A stretch of 64,000 nucleotides of DNA from assembly GCF_007860095.1 (NCBI RefSeq), contig NZ_SJPT01000010.1, forward strand, positions 124,001 through 188,000. Reading direction: 5' to 3'. The stretch is from Novipirellula galeiformis (GTDB taxonomy: Bacteria > Planctomycetota > Planctomycetia > Pirellulales > Pirellulaceae). The notes under the pieces were generated by a model, which saw nothing but the letters and a program-made list of their open reading frames with translations, was not told the origin of the DNA and ran no database searches. Position 1 is the first letter of the stretch. Each line of letters starts with the position of its first letter. Below, piece after piece: positions 16,344 to 25,770 of this stretch. The position numbers and the translations under genes are program-made.

Positions 16344-18026
16344 GTGGAATTCTCTGCACTTACCGAACTTATCTGTGGTCTCGTCGGCGGACTTGGGATC
16401 TTTCTCTTAGGCATGAAAAACATGTCCGAGGGGATGCAGGCGGTGGCCGGCAGCAGTCTGCGAAAAATGATCGCGATGGTCACCAACAATCGCATCTTTG
16501 CGACCACGGTCGGCGTAATCGTGACCTGCGTGGTCCAATCGAGTTCGATCACGACGGTGATGGTCGTCGGCTTCGTCAACAGTGGCGTGATGGAGCTCTC
16601 TCAGGCGATCGGGGTGATCATGGGAGCCAACATTGGCACGACGATTACCGGTTGGATCTTGGTGCTGAAGATCGGCAAGTATGGATTGCCGGTGCTCGGG
16701 GGAGCCGCGTTTATCTATCTGTTTTCGCGGGGTGAACGGGCACGCTATTGGGCGATGGCGATCATGGGCGTGGGGATGGTCTTCTTTGGCTTGGAGTTGA
16801 TGAAGGACGCTTGTTCGATCATCAAGCAAATGCCTGATTTTGAAGCCTGGTTCAAAACGTTCGAGGCCGATTCGTACATCGGCGTCTTGAAGTGTGCCTT
16901 CGTTGGCTGCGTTTTAACGACCATGGTTCAATCCTCCTCGGCAACGCTCGGGATCACGATCTCGCTAGCCACGCAAGGGATCATCTCCTACGAAACGGCT
17001 GCCGCACTCGTGCTTGGTGAAAATATCGGCACCACGATTACCGCCTTCCTCGCATCGCTCGGAGCGACCACTAACGCGCGGCGGGCCGCTTATTTCCATG
17101 TGATCTTTAACCTCTTTGGCGTGTTTTGGATCACGGCGATCTTCCGCTTCTATATCGTGCTGATTAAGTGGTTGATGGTCGGCGATATCGATGCCGAGGT
17201 GATGGTCGCGGATGAAATAACCTATCCCAATCGCACCGCCGCGATTGCCGCGACACATACGATATTCAATATCGCCAACGTGCTGATGTTCTTTCCCTTT
17301 GTTTCGCTGTTCGTTCGCTTTTTGAATTGGGCGGTTCCCGGAAAGGATTTCAAAGAAAAGCCGCGTCTGACCGACCTCGACATTCGCTTGCTCGAAACGC
17401 CCCTATTGGCGATTGAGCAATCTCGTCACGAGGTGGAGCGGATGGCCGACGGTTGCTCCAAGATGCTCGATTGGTTGGTCGACTTGATTCAGCAAGAACA
17501 CCCTGACAAACCCTTAGCCGATCGATTGCGCAAACGCGAACAAGTTCTCGATTCGATCCAAGACGAAATCGCGGTTTACGTCACCAATCTGCTCGCCAGC
17601 AACCTGCCCCATTCCGTCGCTGACGAAGCTCGCCGGCAATTGCGGATGGCCGACGAGTACGAATCGATCAGCGATTACCTCGTCAACTTGGACAAGTTTG
17701 ATCGCAAGTTACGACGTGATGGATTGCGTTTCACCCATCAACAACAACTCGACTTGGTTTCACTCAATCGCAACACCGCCGAATATCTACGCGAAGTCAA
17801 CGAGGCCTTTCATCTCGGTAATGACAACGTGCTAACCCAGACCGATGCGGCGAACAAACGCGTACGAAGCCAAATCAAGACGCTGCGTAAAGCTCACCTG
17901 GAAGAGCTCTCTGATGGGGAGATCGCGCCGCTTGTCAGCGTGGCCTACTTGGCGGCATTGAACGCGTTTGCCCGCGTTCGCGACCATACCCAAAACATCG
18001 CCGAATCCATCCCTGCGGAAAAGTAG
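16344..18026 (+). CDS. Na+/phosphate cotransporter (NptA/PNaS family) with PhoU-like tail
   Basis: 560 residues with a GTG start. The membrane half (about 1-330) carries the family's duplicated signature: VVQSSSITTVMVVGFVNSG near 60 and MVQSSSATLGITISLATQG near 195, each followed by a GANIGTTITG or GENIGTTITA segment. The C-terminal ~200 residues are helical and PhoU-like (EQSRHEVERMADGCSKML, DEYESISDYLVNLDKFDRKL), as in bacterial Na/Pi symporters. It imports inorganic phosphate, driven by sodium. No pho-box-like site was identified upstream, and no Pst or PhoU gene is adjacent. Confidence 0.9.
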   Translation: MEFSALTELICGLVGGLGIFLLGMKNMSEGMQAVAGSSLRKMIAMVTNNRIFATTVGVIVTCVVQSSSITTVMVVGFVNSGVMELSQAIGVIMGANIGTTITGWILVLKIGKYGLPVLGGAAFIYLFSRGERARYWAMAIMGVGMVFFGLELMKDACSIIKQMPDFEAWFKTFEADSYIGVLKCAFVGCVLTTMVQSSSATLGITISLATQGIISYETAAALVLGENIGTTITAFLASLGATTNARRAAYFHVIFNLFGVFWITAIFRFYIVLIKWLMVGDIDAEVMVADEITYPNRTAAIAATHTIFNIANVLMFFPFVSLFVRFLNWAVPGKDFKEKPRLTDLDIRLLETPLLAIEQSRHEVERMADGCSKMLDWLVDLIQQEHPDKPLADRLRKREQVLDSIQDEIAVYVTNLLASNLPHSVADEARRQLRMADEYESISDYLVNLDKFDRKLRRDGLRFTHQQQLDLVSLNRNTAEYLREVNEAFHLGNDNVLTQTDAANKRVRSQIKTLRKAHLEELSDGEIAPLVSVAYLAALNAFARVRDHTQNIAESIPAEK

Positions 18027-18401
18027 TCGCACGGCAAGCGAAGTTCGCCAATTCACCCCGCTCTCCTTGTGCGATTCCGATGCGCACGGGAACGGCGAGT
18101 GATAACGCGTCTGGCTCTAATGTGAAGGCGAGCCCAACGGGGCTTACCTTAGAGCCATTTGTAATGGCGATATGGGATTCAAGCCGTAGCTGCGTTCGCC
18201 AGAACGGGGTCCATCGGCTGGCGAAAGTCGCTACAGCAAAACGAAATAGGCTCTAGTCGCAGCGCCGCACGGGGTTCGCTTGGCAGCGACGATGGGTCGA
18301 CGCGATCGAAGCGAATGGGTCGACACGGCACCGCGTTCGTTGTGGTGTGGTACATTCTTGTACCCACCGCGCCCGCCCCCTCTCTTTCCAAGAGGCCCCC
18401 C
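18027..18401. other. Spacer carrying repeat B
   Basis: No gene was seen. It contains one copy of dispersed repeat B at 18186-18241. The ribosome site AGAGG (18391-18395) of the next gene lies at the end. Confidence 0.5.
18186..18241. repeat. Dispersed repeat family B, copy 1
   Basis: 56 bases starting GTAGCTGCGTTCGCCAGAAC and ending GTCGCTACAGCAAAAC. GTAGC and GCTAC form outer inverted ends, and TTCGCCAG/CTGGCGAA an inner pair. Copy 2 is at 62074-62129 in the same orientation with about 85-90% identity by eye. Confidence 0.75.
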
Positions 18402-19247
18402 ATGACTCGACCTTTGCTTTTGTTACTGGCGTTGTTGACGACCTGGACATCGACCAACGCGTTGGCCGTGGACAACGCAGCGAAGACGCCCAAATATAGC
18501 ACCGACGAGAATATTCTTTACCGCACGTCGGATGACGCCTCGATCAACAAGTCATGTCGATTGGACGTTTATTATCCCGAACACATTAGTGAATTCCCAA
18601 CGATCGTTTGGTTTCATGGTGGAGGTTTGACTGCGGGTAAACGGGGAGTGCCAAAGCAATTGCGACAGCAAGGCGTCGCCGTCGTCGCGGTCAGCTATCG
18701 ACTCAGCCCCTCGGTCAAAGCGTCCGATTGCCTTGACGATGCCGCCGCCGCGGTCGCATGGACATTGAAGCACATCGAACAGTATGGTGGATCGGCTGAG
18801 AAAATCTTTGTCAGTGGAGCCTCCGCCGGTGGTTACATAACCAGCATGATCGGACTCGACAAAAAATGGCTGGCGGGACATCACGTTGACGCCGACACGA
18901 TTGCCGGATTGATCCCGTTGAGCGGTCATACGATCACCCATTTCACCGTCCGCAAGGAACGAGGCATCGATGAAAAGCAACCGATCGTTGATGACATGGC
19001 GCCGCTGTTTCATGTACGCGGCGATTGCCCGCCGTTGTTGTTGATCACCGGAGATCGCGAGCTTGAATTGCTCGGTCGCTATGAAGAGAACGCCTACCTG
19101 TGGCGGATGATGAAGATCGCCGGTCACACCCAAACCACGCTTTATGAGCTCGATGGGTCCAACCATAGCCAGATGGTCGAGCCCGCGATGCCCTTGTTGT
19201 TACGGTTCGTCAAGCAGCATGCCCAAAAACTGCCTGCGAAAAAGTAA
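18402..19247 (+). CDS. Exported alpha/beta hydrolase (BD-FAE/esterase-lipase type)
   Basis: 281 residues from the ATG at 18402, preceded by AGAGG; a longer open frame upstream lacks support. Residues 1-22 are a signal peptide. HGGG at 72-75 is the oxyanion-hole motif, GASAGG at 139-144 holds the nucleophile Ser141, the acid is in LLITGDREL, and the His is in DGSNHSQM near 260. This order is that of the hormone-sensitive-lipase/feruloyl-esterase-like clan, which deacylates sugars or small esters. The export signal and the sulfatase and glycosidase-like genes in the window suggest polysaccharide side-chain removal, an inference. Confidence 0.82.
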   Translation: MTRPLLLLLALLTTWTSTNALAVDNAAKTPKYSTDENILYRTSDDASINKSCRLDVYYPEHISEFPTIVWFHGGGLTAGKRGVPKQLRQQGVAVVAVSYRLSPSVKASDCLDDAAAAVAWTLKHIEQYGGSAEKIFVSGASAGGYITSMIGLDKKWLAGHHVDADTIAGLIPLSGHTITHFTVRKERGIDEKQPIVDDMAPLFHVRGDCPPLLLITGDRELELLGRYEENAYLWRMMKIAGHTQTTLYELDGSNHSQMVEPAMPLLLRFVKQHAQKLPAKK

Positions 19248-19296
19248 ACGCGGCTCACGTCGCCGCTGGCGCCCCAACGATTGAGGTCGCTGGAAC

Positions 19297-19740
19297 CTAG
19301 CCGGCAACGAGTTGACGCATCTGAAGAAGCGGAAACGGTTTTCCCGAGCCGTCACATTCCGATCGCCCTACGACGACGAATCCGCACGATTCATAGAACC
19401 GCTTGGCCATCGGGTTTTGTTCGTTCACATCGACACTCAGCAGCCCTTTGCGCTGTTGAGCGTGCTGGACCAACAATCGCCCCCCTCCGCGACGCCGCTG
19501 TTCTGGGGCTAGAAAAAGGGCTTCCAATTGGTTACCCGCCAGCCCCATGAAACCGATCGCCGCGTCGTCCTCCGCTACGAGCACCCATAATTCAAGTTCC
19601 ACTAAGGCTTGGTCGCGCACCAAGGGCAGAAAGAATTGGATGTCGTCCTCCGACAGAAAGGTGTGAGTCGCACGCACCGATCGCAGCCAAATGTCGAGTA
19701 AAACATCATGATCGTCGGACACAGCTTGGCGAATTTGCAT
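19297..19740 (-). CDS. GNAT-family N-acetyltransferase (YjaB-like)
   Basis: 147 residues. The sequence runs parallel to E. coli YjaB: IWLRSVRATHTFLSEDDI, IGFMGLAGNQLEALFLAP, the acetyl-CoA loop (QRRRGGGRLLVQHA), LSVDVNEQNPMAKRFYESCGF and GRSECDGSGKPFPLL. The enzyme transfers acetyl from acetyl-CoA to an amine; the substrate is unknown. The start is 7 bases after the antiporter stop on the same strand, so the two are probably co-transcribed. Confidence 0.85.
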   Translation of the reverse strand: MQIRQAVSDDHDVLLDIWLRSVRATHTFLSEDDIQFFLPLVRDQALVELELWVLVAEDDAAIGFMGLAGNQLEALFLAPEQRRRGGGRLLVQHAQQRKGLLSVDVNEQNPMAKRFYESCGFVVVGRSECDGSGKPFPLLQMRQLVAG

Positions 19741-19747
19741 GGGACCG

Positions 19748-21676
19748 TTACGGTTTGCGAGGCACCGAGTCGTTTGAAGTTGGAGAATGGGGGGCTGGTT
19801 TCACCGGAGATCTGAGAGCCTCCGGTGCTGGCGGAGTCCCAGCCTGCGGTTCGTGTTTCGTGCCCTCTATGCCCGTTCTCTCAGCGCCCGAACCCTCTGT
19901 GCCCGACGGTTCAACCGGCGAAACTTCAGGTTTCACGGATTCTTCAGCTTCGGGCTCCGATTGCGGAAGGATCATCATGCCAACATATTCGACCGTACCC
20001 GATGCGTTGAGCTCGCGGACAAACAACACGATTTGTTCGTAACGAACCGAGGCCCCCAAAACAAGCCGTTTGGTTCCCAATCGTTCACGCATGACCTCGT
20101 CGAGCGTCAACTCTGGCTTGCCGCCCAGTTGCAGGTCGTAGAATTGTTCCACATCGCCCACCTTGATCGAGCCCCGCAATGGGAACTCTAAAGCGGTGGG
20201 CAACGTTACGGGTTCCTGTTCACGATGGGCGAAGATGCGGTCGACCATCGCACGTACGCTGGGACGCAGAACCACAATCACGTGATCACCGACTTCGATT
20301 TGCGAGCGGCCTTGCGGCGGGATGATTTGCTCGTCCCGGACGATCAACGCGACCACGACGCCGTCGGGCAATGCCAATTGACTTAACATCCGACCGGCAA
20401 CCCGGCATTCATCGTCGACGAAATAATCGACGATGTCCCCGTCGACGTTTCGCAACGAACTGATCTCGAGCGTTACCGGAGGCGGTAATCGGGTCGGTAC
20501 TTCGAGTTTCAAGTAACGCGTCACCGCGGGCAAGGTCCATCCTTGCACCACGGCCGAAACCAAGACCACAAAGAACACCGTGTCGAACATCAAGGACGCT
20601 CCGGGTAATCCGGCCAGCATCGGGAAGGTGGCCAACGTAATGGGAACGGCTCCCTTTAATCCGACCCACGATAAAAAGGTCAGTTCACGAAAGGCGAACT
20701 TGAACGGTGCGACACATAGAAAAACGGCAAGCGGTCGCGCGACTAAGATCAAAACCGCAGAAATGAGCAGGGCGGGTCCCGCGACCTCCAACAAGCGACT
20801 GGGAAAACTCAGAATCCCCAGCGCGATAAACATCAAAATTTGACAGATCCAGGCAATCGCATCATGAAACAACAAGATGCCTCGATGGAAGACCGGACGC
20901 CGGTTTCCAATCACGATTCCGGTCAAATAGACCGCCAAAAATCCGCTGCCTCCGAAGGCCGCGGCAAACCCGAATGAGAATAATCCCAGGGCGGTCGCCA
21001 ACACCGGGTACAGCCCCGCGGCGTCGAGTCGGATGTGTTTCAAAAGCCAAGCTCCGCCCCATCCCACCAGCACGCCCACCACCGTGCCCAGAATCATCTG
21101 GGACAGAAACAGCGTCAGCAATCCCGTTCCCAACGGAACCGCACCGGTCAAAACTTGGATCAACCCCACCGTTAGAAAAATCGCCATCGGATCGTTCGAT
21201 CCGCTTTCCACTTCCAACGTGTCGGCCAACCTGCGGCGAATATTCACCCCACCGGAGCGGAGCACCGAAAAGACGACCGACGCATCGGTTGAGCCCACGA
21301 TACTGCCCAGCAGCAGACCTTCGAGTAGCGGAATTTGCAGGAACCAGGAGGCTGCGAGGCCGGTGATCAAGGCGGTCACAAACACGCCCGCCGTCGCAAG
21401 CACCCCCGCAGGTTTCCAAGCCGAACGGATTGACCGATAGGGAGTGCGCAGCCCGCCATCGAAGAGAATCAAGCTCAGACAGATCGTGCCGATGCCGTGC
21501 GCCAACGAGTAATTCTCGAACTCGATCCCCCCCAGGCCTTCGGAACCTGCCAACATTCCGACCGTAAGAAACAAAACCAGCACGGGAACCCCCATCCGTG
21601 CCGAGAATTTATTAGATGCAATTCCCAGCAACAACAGAACGCTGGTGATCAAGATCAATGTTTCAATACTTAGCAT
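19748..21676 (-). CDS. K+/H+ (or Na+/H+) antiporter, CPA1 family, with TrkA-C domain
   Basis: 642 residues. About 12 membrane segments fill residues 1-390; GSTDASVVFSVLRSGG and DTLEVESGSNDPMAIFLTVG are the CPA1 ion-site blocks of CvrA/NhaP2-type antiporters. A TrkA-C (RCK_C) domain follows near 405-475 (GRMLSQLALPDGVVVALIVRDEQIIPPQG), then a CorC/HlyC-like transporter-associated region to about 580. The last ~65 residues are Pro/Glu/Ser-rich and probably disordered (PSGTEGSGAERTGIEGTK). It exchanges K+ or Na+ for protons across the inner membrane. The GNAT gene follows 7 bases downstream. Confidence 0.9.
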   Translation of the reverse strand: MLSIETLILITSVLLLLGIASNKFSARMGVPVLVLFLTVGMLAGSEGLGGIEFENYSLAHGIGTICLSLILFDGGLRTPYRSIRSAWKPAGVLATAGVFVTALITGLAASWFLQIPLLEGLLLGSIVGSTDASVVFSVLRSGGVNIRRRLADTLEVESGSNDPMAIFLTVGLIQVLTGAVPLGTGLLTLFLSQMILGTVVGVLVGWGGAWLLKHIRLDAAGLYPVLATALGLFSFGFAAAFGGSGFLAVYLTGIVIGNRRPVFHRGILLFHDAIAWICQILMFIALGILSFPSRLLEVAGPALLISAVLILVARPLAVFLCVAPFKFAFRELTFLSWVGLKGAVPITLATFPMLAGLPGASLMFDTVFFVVLVSAVVQGWTLPAVTRYLKLEVPTRLPPPVTLEISSLRNVDGDIVDYFVDDECRVAGRMLSQLALPDGVVVALIVRDEQIIPPQGRSQIEVGDHVIVVLRPSVRAMVDRIFAHREQEPVTLPTALEFPLRGSIKVGDVEQFYDLQLGGKPELTLDEVMRERLGTKRLVLGASVRYEQIVLFVRELNASGTVEYVGMMILPQSEPEAEESVKPEVSPVEPSGTEGSGAERTGIEGTKHEPQAGTPPAPEALRSPVKPAPHSPTSNDSVPRKP

Positions 21677-23173
21677 GCGCAGGCCAGGTTAGGGGGACAG
21701 AGCGATCGCACAAGCTGGCGAAACGTAACGCCCGCGATACGGCTTGGCCTATTGGCGGCGGCCCATTTCCTAGGGCTCGCTTGACTTGGCACGCTCACTC
21801 AGGGAACAGTTTAGTGCACACAGCCTTTTGGTGAATGGCCCCACATCACGTCAAATGCGTCGTTTTTGCGAGGGAAGACGCCCTAAGGCGATGCACACGC
21901 ACGCGGCGGTTGCGACGCATCAAAATCGAGTGAAATTCTCGTTGAATCGGCACCTGCTTGGCTCTCTTAAACACGATGCAAACTCCGCCCGGATCGAGCT
22001 CGGAGAATCTATACTGGGTGGTCTGCGACCGATGAACCCACTAGGTTCCCGCAGTCAGTCTTCACATGGCGGCAGCAATCGGCGGATCTCATTGCCGTAA
22101 CCGAACACGAAGCCCAATCGCGCAACGAAACCCATTGAGGTCGGATTGGCAAAAAACGCCTCCCCCCGCGCAACCATGGACGGAGCGGAAAGGACGTTGA
22201 AGTGAACCTTATCGCAACGTGATGGCGACATGACTTCCCACGGCTGTCACCTAACGTTGACGTCCGAGGACGGCTCGTGTCATCCCGGGGCGACATCGAG
22301 GTGCCTCGTTTCGTTGCAGTCGCTTCGTTGGATCGCCCCACGGTCCCTACGCCGGGTCTCGGACACAATCAGTGGCAAAATCTTTATCGCCCGATTGTCT
22401 GCCTTAAACAATCGCTTTCTCGCCTGCATTGGCGGAGTTGCTCCCGTAGATGGTGCCCCTACGCGTGGAGCGACGGTTACCAAACCGCTGCGGCACGACA
22501 ATTGCTAAAGAGGTGCGGAGAATTGTGTCGTCCAGCGTCACGGGCCGATCCTAGCCTCCGATGCACCGTTGACACATCCCAATGCAGTGTCAAATCAATG
22601 CCGTTTTAACGAAAGTAATTCAAAATGATTCTGATGACGGAACAGGGAAATAGCAAGTCCAGCTCACCACGTGTCAGTATGGTGGTCGAGACCGTACATG
22701 GACTGCGACAGGAAGTCTTTTTTGAACCGCTCTCGCTAAATCAACCGGAATCCACGGAGACAAAGCAGCTGACTTCGGGCATCGATCAAACCACGGAATG
22801 CCAACCGTCAAACCAAGCTTGCGCTCCGCAGGCGTAAGTCAGCGATCAACGGCGGCAAAGTCAATTTGCCCCCGTCGCAATGATTTGGCCGCAATGAACC
22901 GGCCACGGCAAAAAGGGAACGCCGAGTCGAGCGATTCGGCCTTCACCGCCTCTCCCCCTCTGCGACCAATCCCGCCCCCAGGCTTGACCAGCCCTCGGCC
23001 ACTCTCTTGGCTTGGCAAGCTGAAATATTCAGCCACCTGAATTCCGTTCATCCATGCGAATCGGCGGCGACTTGAGCCATTCCATTCAGTGTTACCACGA
23101 ATCGCGATTTTTTCTCCGTGACTCACTGCGGTGATCAAGGGACGCGTCGCGTCCTCCATTGAACGCTTGCGGA
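21677..23173. other. 1.5-kb region almost without genes
   Basis: Several frames of 70-120 codons are open on both strands but lack ribosome sites, and most are arginine/serine-rich chance frames. Only the small frame at 22625-22837 has a protein-like composition. No repeat family or RNA gene was recognised. Confidence 0.4.
22625..22837 (+). CDS. Possible small protein, unidentified
   Basis: 70 codons from the ATG at 22625 (or 22637). The composition is balanced and codon choice looks ordinary (VSMVVETVHGLRQEVFFEP), but there is no clear ribosome site, signal or domain. It stands alone in a gene-poor stretch, so it may be chance. Confidence 0.25.
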   Translation: MILMTEQGNSKSSSPRVSMVVETVHGLRQEVFFEPLSLNQPESTETKQLTSGIDQTTECQPSNQACAPQA

Positions 23174-24178
23174 TTAACCTTGCTTGATCCCGAGCATGCG
23201 GTCGAGCGAATCTGCGGTTTGGTAGATCAACGCTTCGGGGAAGTGCGAGTAGGGATGGAAGTATTCGAACGTGAGGTAGCCGTCATACCCGATCTGATCG
23301 AACGCTGACAAAACGGCTGGCCAATTGGTGGTTCCATCCAACAGCGGTCGGAATGCTTCGAGCGAGTGGTCGCTTCCCTTCTTGGTGAACTCTTTTAAAT
23401 GCACGTTCTTGATGCGGTCGCCGAGAATTGGAATCCAGTGCTCCGGGAACTGGTACTCCATGATATTTCCCGTGTCGAAGTGGACTTTCACATGCTCGCT
23501 GGAAAAGTGGTCCACGAAGTCGACCATTTCCATCGGCGACATCAGGAACCCATTGAAGAAGATATTCTCCATGTTCAGTGAAACCTTCAACTTCTCGGCT
23601 TGCGGCAACAACTTGCCGATGGCTTCGCGTGCGCGGCGTTCACAAACGTCATTGGGAGTGGGATCATGATCAGGGCGCCAAGGCATATGAACGGCGCCGG
23701 GGACCACCAACAAATTCTCGCAGCCCAAGTCGTGTGCCGCTTGCGTCATCTTGCTGGCCAATTCCATCCCCCGGGCTCGCTCCGCAGGGTCATTGCTGGT
23801 CAACGGATAAGGCCAAAACAGGAACGAGCACAGGCCGCTAATCGCGATTCCAATCTCGTCCGCCATCTGGCGAATCTGTTTGAACTCCTTGCTGCCCGAT
23901 TTGGGTGACAAGTCACTCTCAAGATCGTAGTTCAGTTCAATTCCGTCAAACCCCGCTGCTTTGGCAAGCTGCAAACATTGCCGTAACGTCATCTTGTCAG
24001 GATAAGGAAACGCCCACAAATTGATCGACTTTTTCATCGTGTAGGTAGGCCGCGGCCGGTCTGGGGAGCCCCCTTCGGATGTCGCTGCAACGGTTTGACC
24101 TGAAGCTGCAAGGGCCGCGCTGCCGAACGCGGCATAGGTCAACAAATCACGACGCTTGAGTGACGATGGAGGGAGCAT
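23174..24178 (-). CDS. Tat-exported sugar phosphate isomerase/epimerase-like TIM-barrel protein
   Basis: 334 residues. A twin-arginine signal (SLKRRDLLTYAAFGSAALAA) precedes a linker and an AP-endonuclease-2-like barrel close to hydroxypyruvate isomerase and IolE relatives. Metal-site candidates sit at strand ends: FDGIELNYD (Glu), SLNMENIFF (Glu), VHFDTGN (Asp), IKNVHLKEF (His, Glu) and GYLTFEYFHPYSHFPEAL (Glu). The catalytic framework thus looks intact and exported. The substrate is unknown. The Tat lactonase gene lies upstream on the same strand, separated by repeat A. Confidence 0.85.
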   Translation of the reverse strand: MLPPSSLKRRDLLTYAAFGSAALAASGQTVAATSEGGSPDRPRPTYTMKKSINLWAFPYPDKMTLRQCLQLAKAAGFDGIELNYDLESDLSPKSGSKEFKQIRQMADEIGIAISGLCSFLFWPYPLTSNDPAERARGMELASKMTQAAHDLGCENLLVVPGAVHMPWRPDHDPTPNDVCERRAREAIGKLLPQAEKLKVSLNMENIFFNGFLMSPMEMVDFVDHFSSEHVKVHFDTGNIMEYQFPEHWIPILGDRIKNVHLKEFTKKGSDHSLEAFRPLLDGTTNWPAVLSAFDQIGYDGYLTFEYFHPYSHFPEALIYQTADSLDRMLGIKQG

Positions 24179-24335
24179 TCAATTGGCCTCGCAGCTTAGA
24201 GAGAGTGCGGTCGGGCGTACGCACCCCCGGACGACATCCGCTTGTGTGGATCCTACCACAACGAGGAGCGGAAAATCACTTTCGCGACCTGGGAAACGTC
24301 GATTACAGCAGCGTCCGCGTGGTGCACGCCTGCCT

Positions 24336-24463
24336 GGGTTTTGAAGTTATTTATCACAACCCGACGCGTCATCGAGAGAACACCACTCATGACTCGGCCC
24401 CTCGCTTACGCTTCGGGTTATGATTTCCGGGGCAAACTGCAATCGTGCAACTTCGAAACTGCG
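24336..24463. repeat. Dispersed repeat family A, copy 1
   Basis: The inner palindrome is 24354-24423 (TCACAACCCGACGCGTCATC ... TTACGCTTCGGGTTATGA). It is flanked by an outer arm TTTTGAAGTT on the left and GCAACTTCGAAAC on the right. The copy is diverged relative to those at 35584 and 48331. It lies downstream of the lactonase gene. Confidence 0.75.
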
Positions 24464-24480
24464 GCGTTTCAAAACGCCGC
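24461..24480. terminator. Hairpin after the lactonase gene
   Basis: GCGGCGTTT-CA-AAACGCCGC is a perfect 9-bp stem 18 bases past the lactonase stop (minus strand). There is no long T run, so it may be an mRNA 3'-end hairpin rather than a classical terminator. It overlaps the edge of repeat A. Confidence 0.45.
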
Positions 24481-24498
24481 TTCTAGAGAGCAGCGACG

Positions 24499-25770
24499 CT
24501 AATTTCGCTTGGCGAGATCAAGAAAAAGGATGCTCGAAGGATTGCCAACCGCAGCGTAGTGGTCAGTGAATTGCAGTCCCCCGGTCTCACGATTGACCGC
24601 GAAGACGGTAATGTGATCGGCGCGTTGGTTGCAACAATAGAGGAATCGACCGGTCGGGTCGAAGTTGAAGCTGCGCGGATAATTCCCGCGTGTCCATTCT
24701 TCGCCGAGGTACGTCAACTCGCCGTTGGAGCCGACCGAAAAGATCCCGATGCTGTCGTGCAAACGGTTACCCGCGTAGACGAATTTCCCATCGGCGGAAA
24801 CCAAGATTTCGGAGCAGAAGTTACTCCCCTTGAACCCCGGCGGCAGCGTCGAGATCGTTTGGCGTGCCGTCAATCGTCCCGTTTCGGCATCGTAGTCAAA
24901 CAACACGAGGGTCGATCCTTCTTCCTGGATCGAATAGAACCAACGGCCATTGGGGTGAAAATGGAAATGCCGCGGCCCGTCGCCTGGAGGAAGCGAGACC
25001 GAGGGGGGATCGTTCGCGGTGAGCGTTCCGGTCGTCTCGTCAAACTTCCAAACGAAGATCTTGTCCAAGCCCAAATCCACATGCATGACGAAGCGTCCAG
25101 AGGGATCGGCCAGGATCATGTGGGCATGCGTCCGATCGTGGCCGCTGATCGCAAAGCTGCCCTCGGGAGCGTGCGTTGCCTTGGTGGGACCAATTTCCCC
25201 CTCATCCACTTTGACGTCACTGGCCTTGCCCAACCGGCCATCGGCTAGAATCGGCAGCACCGCCACGGAACCGCCAAAATAGTTAGCCACCAACAAAAAA
25301 CGGCGTGAAGGATGGATGCTGACATAGGTTGGTCCGGCGCCGCCCGAGGAAACGGTATTCAATAACTCGAGTTTTCCATTGGCGCGATTGATGGCGAACG
25401 CGCTGACGGTGCCCTGCTTGTCTTCGCCTACGCGATCGGTCTCGTTGGCCGAATACAGCCGAGTGCCAGCGTCATTGATCGCCAAATCGCTGGGGCTGGT
25501 TCCCATCTCGTGAATGCCGGCGGGCGTCATCGCGCCGCTGTGGCGATCGACCTCGAATAGGTGAATCCCGCGACCGTTGCCTGGCGGTAAATCGACTTGC
25601 GTTGGTAACACGTCACGCAGCGGCGAAGTGAAGGTGCCGACATAGGCCATCAACGGCCCATCGCCTTCGGCAGCCAGTGCCTGAGGCAATCCAGCGATCA
25701 ACGGAGTAGCCCCCGCTAAGACGGCGGAGGTTTTTAGAAACGAACGGCGGGAACGGTCCTGTGGAGTCAT
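24499..25770 (-). CDS. Tat-exported lactonase-family beta-propeller (6-phosphogluconolactonase-like)
   Basis: 423 residues from the ATG at 25770; an upstream start at 25833 lacks support. SRRSFLKTSAVLAGA is a textbook twin-arginine motif (S-R-R-x-F-L-K). The body is a seven-bladed propeller of the YbhE/Pgl family: GNGRGIHLFEVD, SPSDLAINDAGTRLYSAN, TYVSIHPSRRFLLVANY, GDGPRHFHFHPNGRWFYSIQE and YPRSFNFDPTGRFLYCCNQ give blade repeats, with HFHFHP and the following residues near the active centre. The cytosolic homologue hydrolyses 6-phosphogluconolactone; an exported form may act on other sugar lactones. Confidence 0.85.
   Translation of the reverse strand: MTPQDRSRRSFLKTSAVLAGATPLIAGLPQALAAEGDGPLMAYVGTFTSPLRDVLPTQVDLPPGNGRGIHLFEVDRHSGAMTPAGIHEMGTSPSDLAINDAGTRLYSANETDRVGEDKQGTVSAFAINRANGKLELLNTVSSGGAGPTYVSIHPSRRFLLVANYFGGSVAVLPILADGRLGKASDVKVDEGEIGPTKATHAPEGSFAISGHDRTHAHMILADPSGRFVMHVDLGLDKIFVWKFDETTGTLTANDPPSVSLPPGDGPRHFHFHPNGRWFYSIQEEGSTLVLFDYDAETGRLTARQTISTLPPGFKGSNFCSEILVSADGKFVYAGNRLHDSIGIFSVGSNGELTYLGEEWTRGNYPRSFNFDPTGRFLYCCNQRADHITVFAVNRETGGLQFTDHYAAVGNPSSILFLDLAKRN

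Noticed and set aside
22839-23159. 106-codon minus-strand frame with a glycine-rich GGGIGRRGGEAVKAE stretch
   Set aside because: The motif looked familiar as a recurrent planctomycete hypothetical sequence, but no start signal, domain or neighbour supports a gene; possibly another dispersed repeat.
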